Position numbers and translations under genes: made by a program
The notes under the pieces: generated by a model
What the model saw: only the letters and a program-made list of their open reading frames with translations
What the model was told of the DNA's origin: nothing
Database searches by the model: none
Part shown: positions 14,521 to 20,849 of the stretch, piece by piece
Layout of the letters: every line of letters starts with the position of its first letter
Numbering within the stretch: the stretch's first letter is position 1
DNA from: an uncultured Bacillota bacterium
GTDB lineage: Bacteria; Bacillota; Limnochordia; Limnochordales; ZCTH02-B6
DNA length: 23,371 bases
Reading direction: 5' to 3'
Assembly: GCA_937916565.1 (NCBI GenBank)
Contig: CALFSR010000029.1
Span: forward strand, 1-23,371

Positions 14521-15303
14521 GTGTACGTCGTTCGCTTTCGCTGGGTGATCACGGCCGTCGTGGTGCTGGCTATAGGGGCGTTTGGCGGGGGCTGGGCCGC
14601 CGGGGCGCTGTGGCCCCGGGCGGTGCCGGTCAGCCTCGAGCTGCCCGTCTCCCGGGGCATTGACATGCCCATCTTTTACGTCCGCACCGATCAGCGCCTC
14701 GTGGCGCTCACCTTTGACATCAGCTGGGGCCGGCAGACCGCCGGTCCCGTCCTGGACATCCTCAAGGAAAAAGGCGTGCGGGCGACTTTCTTCCTCACCG
14801 GTTTCTGGGCCAAGAAGCAGCGGGACATCGCCGAACGCATCGTCGCGGACGGGCACGAAATCGCGAGCCACGGCGACGAGCACGTGAACTTGAGCCGCTA
14901 CGACGGAAACGCCATCGCCAACAACATCTTGACCGCCCACCGGGACTTGCAGGAGGCGACGGGGAAGGAAGCGCGCTTTTTCCGGCCGCCCAACGGCGAC
15001 TACGACGACCTGGTGGTCGCCACGGCCCGCCAGCTGGGTTACGAAACCGTCATCTGGTCTCTGGACACGCTGGATTGGAAAAACCCCGGCGCCGACTACA
15101 TGGTCCGTCGCGTGCTGGACAACGTCCACCCGGGCGACATTATCCTAATGCACGCCAGCGACTCGTCGAAGCAGATCCACCTTGCTTTGCCGCGGATCAT
15201 CGACGGGCTGCGGGCGCAAGGGTATGGCCTTGTGACTCTTGGGGAGCTGCTGGCGGCAGGCACGCCGGGACGGGACGACCCCCGCGGCCGCCCCCGGCGC
15301 TAG
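14521..15303 (+). CDS. pdaB: PdaB-type spore polysaccharide deacetylase
   Basis: 260 residues: an N-terminal membrane segment (about 8-31) then a carbohydrate esterase 4 (NodB) domain expected at the forespore/cortex surface. ALTFDISWG (D66) matches the Bacillus PdaB signature exactly, as do FFRPPNGDYD and the ILMHASDSSKQ motif with KQxxxALPxII. PdaB is needed to maintain spores late in sporulation. Unlike Bacillus PdaB as I recall it, this protein retains an HxxxH metal pair (H117, H121 in SHGDEH). GTG 14521 is preferred because GGGGGCGTGGGG precedes it; TTG 14506 in frame is an alternative. It follows the phosphatase gene by 151 bases with no clear terminator. Confidence 0.82.
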   Translation: MYVVRFRWVITAVVVLAIGAFGGGWAAGALWPRAVPVSLELPVSRGIDMPIFYVRTDQRLVALTFDISWGRQTAGPVLDILKEKGVRATFFLTGFWAKKQRDIAERIVADGHEIASHGDEHVNLSRYDGNAIANNILTAHRDLQEATGKEARFFRPPNGDYDDLVVATARQLGYETVIWSLDTLDWKNPGADYMVRRVLDNVHPGDIILMHASDSSKQIHLALPRIIDGLRAQGYGLVTLGELLAAGTPGRDDPRGRPRR

Positions 15304-15339
15304 CGCGGCTATCGCGAGTCGCGGGCTTTGCGTGCATCA

Positions 15340-15486
15340 TTACCCGTCTCGGCGCTCGGCGGGCGCGGCCAAGCGTGCCGTCCCAAGGAGCGCCTGCCGC
15401 TCTTCCGGGGTCAGCCCTCCGGCGACCCGGGAAGCGAGGCGGTGCCGGCGCAGGGCGAAGAGCAGGGCGCGCAACAATTGCCGCAT
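15340..15486 (-). CDS. Possible small basic protein (48 aa), uncertain
   Basis: The minus strand from ATG 15486 to TAA 15340 encodes 48 residues: MRQLLRALLFALRRHRLASR then GGLTPEERQALLG, an amphipathic, Arg-rich peptide with third-codon-position GC similar to real genes. An AAAGGATGG stretch lies about 12 bases before the start, a weak ribosome binding site. I do not recognise the protein. Phrases such as LTPEERQALL are protein-like, which is why it is listed, but a chance frame is quite possible in GC-rich DNA. Confidence 0.3.
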   Translation of the reverse strand: MRQLLRALLFALRRHRLASRVAGGLTPEERQALLGTARLAAPAERRDG

Positions 15487-15651
15487 CGCGGCTGTCCATC
15501 CTTTCAGCGACACAGCCGGTTTCCGGAATGATTTACCATCGGTTTACCTACGGATTCCCAGACCGAGCGGAGGAATCCTGCTTCCTTCGACAAAATCCGT
15601 CTCCAGTCCCGTCAAGTCGCAGTATTCTTAGGACCTCGGTCGGGGACCGCG

Positions 15652-15712
15652 AGGGGCACCTGTCCGCGCGCCAAGGGGCACCTGTCCGCGCGCCAAGGGG
15701 CACCTGTCCGCG
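15652..15712. repeat. 22-bp tandem repeat, 2.8 copies
   Basis: Copies begin at 15652, 15674 and 15696; each carries the core AGGGGCACCTGTCCGCG, and the first two are identical over all 22 bases. The core includes an imperfect palindrome (GGGCAcctGTCC) reminiscent of REP-like intergenic repeats. It sits between the 3' ends of two convergent genes, where such elements usually lie. Confidence 0.85.
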
Positions 15713-15727
15713 ACGAGGGACGTCCGA

Positions 15728-16750
15728 TTAGGGCGGCAGCGGAAGCCCAAGCCGCGCTCCGAGCGTGCGCATGTCCGGAGGAAGAGGACTGGCAAAGCTT
15801 AGTTCCCTTCCGTCCACGGGGTGGGGAAACGCAAGTCGCCAAGCGTGCAGCGCCTGCCGTTCAAAAAGGCCCGGCATAGGCCGCCCGTAAAGAGGATCCC
15901 CGACGAGCGGGTGGCCCATGTGCGCGAGGTGTACCCGGATCTGGTGGGTGCGGCCGGTTTCGAGGGTGAGCGCGAGCAGCGTCGCACCGCCCGGGAGGTC
16001 ATCGGAGCCGGCCGGGACGTCGCTAGCGGCCGGGGCGTCGCTCGTGGCCGGGGCGTCGCTCGTGGCCGGGGGCTGATGGGTGCCCTCCGGGGGCGCCGGC
16101 TTACAGGCCAGCACGCGAAACCGCGTCACGGCCCGCTGGCCGCCGGGGCCGACTTCCCGGCGCGTCAACTCGCCGGCAACGCGGCGGATGGGAGCGTCGA
16201 TGACGCCTTCGGACTCGCTGATAATGCCCTGCGCGACGGCTACGTACGTGCGGCGCACGTGGCCGCGGGCGATGGCTTCCGCCAAAGCGTGATGGGCAAA
16301 GGGGTGCTTGGCAAAGAGCACTAGCCCCGACGTGTCCCGGTCAAGGCGGGTCACCGGTGCGGCCACGGGCACAAGACCCCGCGTGGCCATGCGGTACGCC
16401 ACGCCGTTGGCCAGCGTGCCGCTGATCTCGCCCCGGGCCGGGTGGACGAGCATGCCCGCCGGCTTATCGAGCACGAGGACGTGGTCGTCTTCAAAGACGA
16501 CGACGAGGGGCACCGGTTCCGGCCGCACGCGGCTTGCCAGCTCCGCAGGCAGGAACAGCTCCAGGCGGTCGCCGGCGGCCACCCGTTCCCGCATGGGCAC
16601 CGGCTCCCCGTTGCGCAGGACGTGCGGACCGCGCTTGAGCTGCCGCACCAGCCCCCGGGAAAGGCGCCAGCGCCGGCGCAGCACGTGGCCGAGTATCCGG
16701 CCGTCGTCTTCGGCGGGAACGATGAAAGTGAGAAACGGTCTTGGCATCAT
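15728..16750 (-). CDS. RluA-family 23S rRNA/tRNA pseudouridine synthase
   Basis: 340 residues that isomerise specific uridines in rRNA. An S4-like RNA-binding part (about 17-62) precedes the catalytic domain, with the catalytic aspartate D137 in TRLDRDTSG, and later GRTHQIRVHLA and PLVGDPLYG, all RluA/RluD hallmarks. Between about residues 218 and 255 there is an insertion built on a repeated SDAPAT-like hexapeptide, encoded by an 18-bp tandem repeat and not part of the conserved fold. ATG 16750 (or the adjacent ATG 16747) is preceded by GGGAG at proper spacing. It is the third gene of a minus-strand run after fabL and the transglycosylase, 64 bases after the latter. Exact target uridine cannot be deduced. 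Confidence 0.92.
   Translation of the reverse strand: MMPRPFLTFIVPAEDDGRILGHVLRRRWRLSRGLVRQLKRGPHVLRNGEPVPMRERVAAGDRLELFLPAELASRVRPEPVPLVVVFEDDHVLVLDKPAGMLVHPARGEISGTLANGVAYRMATRGLVPVAAPVTRLDRDTSGLVLFAKHPFAHHALAEAIARGHVRRTYVAVAQGIISESEGVIDAPIRRVAGELTRREVGPGGQRAVTRFRVLACKPAPPEGTHQPPATSDAPATSDAPAASDVPAGSDDLPGGATLLALTLETGRTHQIRVHLAHMGHPLVGDPLYGRPMPGLFERQALHAWRLAFPHPVDGRELSFASPLPPDMRTLGARLGLPLPP
16010..16063. repeat. 18-bp tandem repeat inside the pseudouridine synthase gene
   Basis: Three 18-bp units (16010-16027, 16028-16045, 16046-16063) with the consensus GGCCGGGGCGTCGCTCGT; the last two are identical and a partial fourth follows. Because the unit is six codons long, copy-number change would keep the reading frame. 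It encodes the Ser-Asp-Ala-Pro-rich insertion. Confidence 0.85.
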
Positions 16751-16814
16751 GGCGCGTCGGCTCCCGCGAAAAGCCGCCCAGGCCCGCAGTCGCGACAGGG
16801 CATAAGGGCCCGGG

Positions 16815-17453
16815 CTATTGATTGGCCAAAGCGACGAAGAGCGCCAGGATGAGCGCCACGAGGAGCGGCTGAACGCTGCCGGCGGTGCTCCGGGGCGTCT
16901 CCCCGGCCGGGCAGAGGAAGCCGCCGGTTTGGCCGGCCCGGAACTGTCCCGCGTACGTCATCACCCGGGCGACGTGGTCTTGGGCGGCGGCCGAAAGGTG
17001 CGGCCGGATGGCCGCGTATCTCGTGCCATACGTTTCGACCAGCCGTCCTACCCGTCCCGGACCCGCGTTATAGGCTGCGACGGCGAGTTCGTGGTCGCCG
17101 CCGAATCGCTCCAGCATCGCGGCCAAGTAACGGGTGCCCAGGTCGATGTTGGTTTCCGGGTCCATAAGGCCGCTGGCGCTGCCCCGGTAGCCCAATTCGC
17201 GTGCGGTTGAAAGCAGCACTTGCATGAGCCCGTGCGCGGCGTCGCCCACCTGCGGCTCGGGACGGTATGCGTCCGCACGGAAGCCGGACTCGGCGGCAAT
17301 CACGCCCTTGATGAGCCAATCGGGAACGCTGTAGCGCAGGGCGGCTCGCCGGATGAGGTCGTCGTACGCGCTGCACGCGAAGGCCGGTGCGGCCGGCGCC
17401 AGCGCAAGCACGAGGGCCAGCGTGCCAGCCAGGAACGCCTTCCACCGCCGCAT
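16815..17453 (-). CDS. Lytic transglycosylase (SLT domain), exported and membrane-anchored
   Basis: 212 residues: signal peptide (about 1-26, ending PAFAC), then an SLT domain that cleaves peptidoglycan glycan strands. The catalytic glutamate is E55 in AAESGF; GLMQV (75-79), NIDLGTRYL and AYNAGPGRV (127-135) are the standard SLT motifs. Unusually, a hydrophobic segment at about 192-210 ends the protein, so it may be anchored at the C-terminus. The cysteine at position 27 could be a lipobox cysteine, but the preceding residues (AFA) are not ideal. AAGGAG precedes ATG 17453. It starts 19 bases after the fabL stop, in one operon. A role in spore cortex or division-wall remodelling is possible but unproven. 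Confidence 0.9.
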   Translation of the reverse strand: MRRWKAFLAGTLALVLALAPAAPAFACSAYDDLIRRAALRYSVPDWLIKGVIAAESGFRADAYRPEPQVGDAAHGLMQVLLSTARELGYRGSASGLMDPETNIDLGTRYLAAMLERFGGDHELAVAAYNAGPGRVGRLVETYGTRYAAIRPHLSAAAQDHVARVMTYAGQFRAGQTGGFLCPAGETPRSTAGSVQPLLVALILALFVALANQ

Positions 17454-17472
17454 GAGCGTCAGCTCCTTGCCC

Positions 17473-18228
17473 TTACGCTACGATGCTGCGGCCGCCGTCG
17501 ACGACGATGAAATGGCCGCAGATCATGGACGCCTGGTTGGAGGCGAGGAACGCCACCGCGTTCGCGACATCCTCCGGCACGATGATACGGCCGGCGGGCG
17601 TGCGCTCCCGGGCTTCGGCGAGCATCTGAGCGGCGCCGGGAATGGACCAAAGGGCTTTGGTTTCCGCCACGCCGGCAATGATCCCGTTGACCGTGATGCC
17701 TTTGGGAGCCAGCTCAAAGGCCAGGGCACGGGTCGTCGCCTCCAGGGCGGCCTTGGCTACGCCGACGACGCCGTAGCCGGGGATGACCTTTTGGCCGCCT
17801 TCGCTCGAAATGCTAATGATCCGGCCCCAGCCGTGCATCAGGGGCACCGCCCGCTGGGCCATCTCCAAAAGCGACCGGGCGGACGCCGCCAGCGTGACGT
17901 CCCAGTGCTTGGTCGTCGCCTCGAGCACCGGCCCGGGCACGCCGAAAGCCGCGTTGGCCACCACGATGTCCAGCCGGCCGAGTTCGGCGCGAATCGTCTC
18001 GAACATCTCATCCAGGCTCTCCGTGCGGCCCACGTCGGCCCGCAGGGCCAGCGCGCGGCCGCCCATAGCCTCGATTTCGGCCACCACCTGCTCGGCCTCG
18101 CTTTTGCTGCGCCGGAAGTTGACGACGACCGTCGCGCCTTCGGCCGCCAGCCGGAGCGCGATGGCCCGGCCAAACCCGCGGGTTGCGCCGGTCACCAGGG
18201 CGTGCTTGCCTGCCAGTTCGGGGTACAT
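17473..18228 (-). CDS. fabL: Enoyl-[acyl-carrier-protein] reductase III (FabL), SDR family
   Basis: 251-residue short-chain dehydrogenase. The NADP-binding TGATRGFGRAIA lies near 13-24, and VVNFRRSKSEAE matches the cofactor region of Bacillus FabL. The catalytic spacing is Y152-x6-K159 (YGVVGVAK), which distinguishes FabL from ordinary SDRs (Y-x3-K). HWDVTLAASARSLL, TPAGRI and the C-terminal VVDGGRSIVA also resemble FabL. The enzyme performs the last reduction of fatty acid elongation with NADPH. GGAGGAA precedes ATG 18228. It begins a minus-strand operon with the transglycosylase and pseudouridine synthase, which have no obvious functional link. Another SDR with the FabL spacing cannot be strictly excluded. 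Confidence 0.85.
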   Translation of the reverse strand: MYPELAGKHALVTGATRGFGRAIALRLAAEGATVVVNFRRSKSEAEQVVAEIEAMGGRALALRADVGRTESLDEMFETIRAELGRLDIVVANAAFGVPGPVLEATTKHWDVTLAASARSLLEMAQRAVPLMHGWGRIISISSEGGQKVIPGYGVVGVAKAALEATTRALAFELAPKGITVNGIIAGVAETKALWSIPGAAQMLAEARERTPAGRIIVPEDVANAVAFLASNQASMICGHFIVVDGGRSIVA

Positions 18229-18392
18229 GGCCGTTCCTCCGCTGGTTGGGGTGTTGTGCTTGGACCTGTCGTGCCCGCCTTAATCGTTGGGACGGTTTAT
18301 TCGCTGCGGGCATGGGCGGGCTTCTCCGCCGCCCGGCGCCAGTCCTGCCAAGCCCGGCGCGAAGTGCCAGCGTAAACGCCCGCACCCCGTTT

Positions 18393-18400
18393 CACATTAA
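18393..18400 (+). promoter_or_regulatory. Sigma-G-like -10 element of the second SASP gene
   Basis: CACATTAA resembles the forespore sigma-G -10 (CATnnTA) and nearly equals the CACACTAA at the same place before the other SASP gene. A possible -35 (GTAAA, 18372-18376) is 16 bases upstream. The short distance to the GGGAGGTGA binding site fits. The match is partial. Confidence 0.35.
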
Positions 18401-18420
18401 GCCCGGGAGGTGAAAACGAA

Positions 18421-18795
18421 GTGGCGTTCGGCCAGAAGAGCAATCGCGCGCTGGTGCCGCAAGCCCGCCAGGCGCTGGAGCAGCTCAAGAACGAAGTCTC
18501 CAGCGAAATCGCCAGCGGCCCGGATCCGCAGGCGCAGGCCCTGCAGAGCTGGTACCAGTCGGGCTACGGCGGTGAGGTGCCGTCGCGGGTCTGGGGCGCC
18601 GTGGGCGGCAACATGGTGCGGCGCATGATCGCCGCCGCGGAGCAGTCCCTGATCCAAGGCGCCGCCCAGCAGGCCCAGACGGCGTTCCGTACCGCCTTGG
18701 GGCAGGCGGCCCAGGGTACGCAGCAGGCCCAGCAGTTCCAGCAGCAGTTGTCCACGAACCCGTTCCAGGTGCACATCCCGCACGAGCAGCAGTAA
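18421..18795 (+). CDS. Alpha/beta-type small acid-soluble spore protein (SASP), second copy
   Basis: 124 residues, paralogue of the 9529-9858 product. It shares KSNRALVPQA, the GPR-type site LKNEVSSE, then GYGGEVPSRVWGAVGG and NMVRRMIAAAEQ. Compared with the first, it has a short insertion after the GPR site (SGPDPQAQALQSWYQ) and a longer Gln/Ala-rich extension ending NPFQVHIPHEQQ; the NPFQV near the end is common to both. GTG start at 18421 preceded by GGGAGGTGA. A sigma-G-like -10 lies upstream and a terminator follows. It sits apart from the other SASP, beside fabL in divergent orientation. Confidence 0.95.
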   Translation: MAFGQKSNRALVPQARQALEQLKNEVSSEIASGPDPQAQALQSWYQSGYGGEVPSRVWGAVGGNMVRRMIAAAEQSLIQGAAQQAQTAFRTALGQAAQGTQQAQQFQQQLSTNPFQVHIPHEQQ

Positions 18796-18845
18796 CCCGG
18801 TGAAGGGCGGGTCAAACCGCCCGGTGGGGACGCTCTCGGTGCGGC

Positions 18846-18878
18846 GGGGCGGACGGCAGCGTCCGCCCTTTATCATTT
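18846..18878 (+). terminator. Rho-independent terminator of the second SASP gene
   Basis: A 9-bp perfect stem (18847-18855 with 18860-18868), 4-nt loop GCAG, followed by TTTATCATTT. This is the best-formed terminator in the window on the plus strand after 10 kb. Confidence 0.8.
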
Positions 18879-18953
18879 CCGCCCGCTTTTCCGCCATGAC
18901 CTCCTGGATCGTGCCTGGCACGGCTGCCACCAAGTCCCATTATCCCCCAGAAC

Positions 18954-18984
18954 TGTAAGCGATTGTAACTTGAAACCGGTTTCG
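18954..18984. promoter_or_regulatory. Two tandem LacI/CcpA-type operator-like boxes
   Basis: TGTAAGCGATTGTA (18954-18967) and TGAAACCGGTTTCG (18971-18984) both have a central CG and their centres are 17 bases apart. The second contains the perfect 12-bp palindrome GAAACCGGTTTC and differs from a consensus catabolite-responsive element mainly at the last base. Located 120-150 bases before the lipoprotein gene. Whether the regulator is CcpA or a dedicated LacI-family repressor is unknown; no regulator gene is in the window. Confidence 0.45.
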
Positions 18985-19103
18985 TTACGATCATCCTAGA
19001 CCCACAACATCTGGCGATAGGGGGAAGAGGTTTCCGGGGGCGCCTTTTTCGCCCGCACGCCGGTGCCGCCGGTGCCGGTGCGCCAGTGGAAAGGGAGAAT
19101 CGA

Positions 19104-20459
19104 ATGGCGTTTACAAAGTTGTGCCGCGCGGCAGGCCTCGCCTTGTTCGCGGCGATCATCGCCGGCTGCAGCAGCTTTATGCCGGCAACGCCGCCGACCG
19201 AAGCCCAGACGGGCTCCGTCGAATTCGCGATCGACTTGTCCTCCCTGGACGGCGAGGGTGTGGCGGTCGCCGGCGCCGGCGCGACGCTCGTCAAGGGCAG
19301 CACCGTCATCGACGTGGAGCTGGCTGTCTCCGGCAGCGAAGCGACGGAGCTTGTCCCGGGCGTTCCCGTCGGAACGTGGCAGGCGACGGTGGCCATCTTT
19401 GCCGCCGGTGGGGAGGAGCTCGCATCCCGGCAGCTGGACGTGGCCGTACAGCGGGACACCACGACGCGCGTCGCCTTGCGGGTGCTTATCGCAGGCGGCG
19501 AGGTGCAGCTCGCGCTGCCCGGCGAAGGGCCGGATCCGGGCGAGCCCGGAGACGGGCCAGGCGGTCCCGGCGGGCCGGGCGAGGAGCCGGGCGGAGGTGA
19601 CCCCGGCGAACCGGGCGAGGAACCCGGCGGAGGCGACCCCGGCGAACCGGGCGAGGAACCCGGCGGCGGTGACCCCGGCGAGGAGCCGGGCGGCGGCGGT
19701 CCGGGCACGCCCGTCGTGACGCGGGAGGTCCGTTATGTCCAATCGGGCAGCCGCACGGAAACCCGCACGGAAGTGCATATCATCCGTTCGTCCGTGCCCG
19801 GGCCCACCGCGTTTCTCGTGGGGGGTATGCACGGCTCCGAGACGTCGGGCTGGATCGTCGCGGGCGAGGTCGCCGAGACGTGGAACATCGACCGCGGGAC
19901 GCTGGTCGTCATCCCGCAGGCCAACAAGGATGCGGTCCGCCGGCAGCGGCGCACCGGCAGCGACGGCCGCAACCTGAACCGGTACTTCCCCACCGGCCGT
20001 GACCTCAACGACCCCAAGAAAGACTGGGCCCTCGCCAAGGAAATCTGGGACATCGTGCTCGAGTTCGAGCCGGTGGCCCTCTTGGACTTGCACGAAGGCT
20101 GGGGCCTGCGCGAAGCGGGCGACCGGTTCTCCGACGGGACGCTGTCGGTCGGCCAGACCGTGATCACGTACCCGGCCGGCGACGCGATGGCCTTTGCGGA
20201 GCATGTGATCGATGTGCTCAACACCCACCATAACCCGTTTTACGGAAAGGCCGGCCTGACGTACAACTTCCGCATCATCGGCCCGCCGGTCGCCGGGTCG
20301 CTGGCCCGCAAGGCCGGAGCGGACCTGGGCATTCCGGCCTTTATCTTTGAGCCCACGCAAGGGCGCGCCGGCCGCCACCAGACGACGGTGGCGCAACGGT
20401 CCGCGTGGCAGCGGGTGATGGTGGAAGAATTCTTGCGCTGGTACGGGTTGATCGACTGA
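19104..20459 (+). CDS. Lipoprotein with M14/succinylglutamate-desuccinylase-type zinc hydrolase domain
   Basis: 451 residues. A lipobox (IIAGC, C22) implies anchoring to the outer face of the membrane. Residues 30-137 form a beta-rich domain of unknown role (FAIDLSSLDG, GTWQATVAIFA). A Gly/Pro/Glu linker of 12-residue repeats follows (about 145-205). The catalytic domain begins near 215: zinc ligands H243 and E246 (GGMHGSET), H330 (LLDLHEG) and probable catalytic E416 (FIFEPTQG), as in the AstE/AspA and M14 carboxypeptidase families; NLNRYFP supplies the expected substrate-binding Asn/Arg. A function in cleaving peptide or amino-acid conjugates, perhaps peptidoglycan peptides, is inferred. 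ATG 19104 is chosen because AAGGGAG precedes it; an upstream GTG (19086) would place that site inside the gene. Confidence 0.85.
   Translation: MAFTKLCRAAGLALFAAIIAGCSSFMPATPPTEAQTGSVEFAIDLSSLDGEGVAVAGAGATLVKGSTVIDVELAVSGSEATELVPGVPVGTWQATVAIFAAGGEELASRQLDVAVQRDTTTRVALRVLIAGGEVQLALPGEGPDPGEPGDGPGGPGGPGEEPGGGDPGEPGEEPGGGDPGEPGEEPGGGDPGEEPGGGGPGTPVVTREVRYVQSGSRTETRTEVHIIRSSVPGPTAFLVGGMHGSETSGWIVAGEVAETWNIDRGTLVVIPQANKDAVRRQRRTGSDGRNLNRYFPTGRDLNDPKKDWALAKEIWDIVLEFEPVALLDLHEGWGLREAGDRFSDGTLSVGQTVITYPAGDAMAFAEHVIDVLNTHHNPFYGKAGLTYNFRIIGPPVAGSLARKAGADLGIPAFIFEPTQGRAGRHQTTVAQRSAWQRVMVEEFLRWYGLID
19575..19700. repeat. 36-bp in-frame tandem repeat encoding the Gly/Pro/Glu linker
   Basis: Units begin at 19575, 19611 and 19647, with a shortened fourth from about 19681. 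Each 36-bp unit encodes PGEEPGGGDPGE; copies differ only at a few third codon positions. The repeat connects the lipoprotein's N-terminal domain to its enzyme domain and probably acts as a flexible wall-spanning spacer. Confidence 0.9.
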
Positions 20460-20532
20460 CCGGCCGGGATGGCGCGTCCCTCCGCCGCGCCCGGGCATAG
20501 CCGACGGAAACCCGCACAGGGCGCGGAAGATA

Positions 20533-20561
20533 GGTGGGCGGCTGGGCCTCAGCCGCCCACC
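20533..20561. terminator. Hairpin between the convergent lipoprotein and copZ genes
   Basis: A 12-bp perfect stem (20533-20544 with 20550-20561) with a 5-nt loop overlaps the copZ stop codon (20549-20551). No long T tract follows on either strand, but the position between converging genes suggests a bidirectional terminator. Confidence 0.55.
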
Positions 20562-20761
20562 ACCGCGTAACCCGCCTCTTCAACGGCAGCCTTCATCGCT
20601 TCCTCCGATGCCACCGCCGGGTCGAAGCGCACGGTGGCCTTGCCGCCCCGGAGGTCGACCTCCACCGATTCGACGCCGGCGACCGCCTGCAGGGCGTCGG
20701 TCACCGCCTTCTGGCAGTGGTGGCAGCTCATGCCTTCGATCTTGAGCACCTTGGTCTCCAT
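20549..20761 (-). CDS. copZ: Copper chaperone CopZ (heavy-metal-associated domain)
   Basis: A 70-residue single HMA domain. The metal-binding motif GMSCHHC (cysteines near 12 and 15) is followed by the ferredoxin-like pattern VESVEVDLRGGKATVRFDP. CopZ carries Cu(I) in the cytoplasm and delivers it to CopA and to the regulator CsoR or CopY. The ATG at 20761 is preferred over a longer frame because AGGAGG lies 9 bases upstream; the nearer ATG (20769) is in another frame. It follows copA by 88 bases on the same strand, the usual copA-copZ order in Bacillota. The second CxxC position carries a histidine (CHHC), common in this family. Confidence 0.93.
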   Translation of the reverse strand: METKVLKIEGMSCHHCQKAVTDALQAVAGVESVEVDLRGGKATVRFDPAVASEEAMKAAVEEAGYAVVGG

Positions 20762-20849
20762 GTGGCATTGCCTCCTCTTGTGTCCGACTGCGTATGCGAC
20801 CGCCCGGCTCAAGCGCAGCCCGCAAGCCGTCGCCGAGCGGGGTCCTGCT

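Larger units (their letters stand above)
15304..15727. other. Gene-poor region between pdaB and the rluA-type gene
   Basis: This 424-base stretch separates two convergent genes and is less GC-rich than its surroundings around 15500-15620. It holds a possible 48-codon minus-strand gene (15340-15486), an imperfect hairpin GGATTCC/GGAATCC (15552-15558 with 15572-15578) and a 22-bp tandem repeat (15652-15712). No T-tract terminator is obvious for either flanking gene. Longer open frames on the plus strand show no protein-like features. Confidence 0.6.
18796..19103. other. 308-bp intergenic region with terminator and operator-like sites
   Basis: The stretch between the SASP and the lipoprotein gene contains a small hairpin (18805-18822), the SASP terminator (18846-18878), two CG-centred LacI/CcpA-like boxes (18954-18984) and a purine-rich leader before the next gene. 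No open frame with a ribosome binding site was found. A short GGGCG/CGCCC hairpin with a T-rich loop lies near 19037-19055. Confidence 0.6.

Noticed and set aside
14474..14548. 24-codon frame (starting MRARTAGKRSRW) with an AGGGGAG upstream of pdaB
   Set aside because: It could be a leader peptide, but it overlaps the pdaB start in another frame and has no regulatory signature; too weak to list as a gene.
15551..15600. tRNA or structured RNA near a TTCGACAAAATCC-like stretch
   Set aside because: No acceptor stem or anticodon arm can be folded around it; only a 7-bp hairpin is seen.
15652..15712. CRISPR array
   Set aside because: Units are contiguous 22-bp tandem copies without spacers and without cas genes nearby.
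20769..20825. Alternative start for a protein overlapping copZ in another frame
   Set aside because: That frame loses the CxxC motif; the HMA domain is encoded only in the frame starting at 20761.
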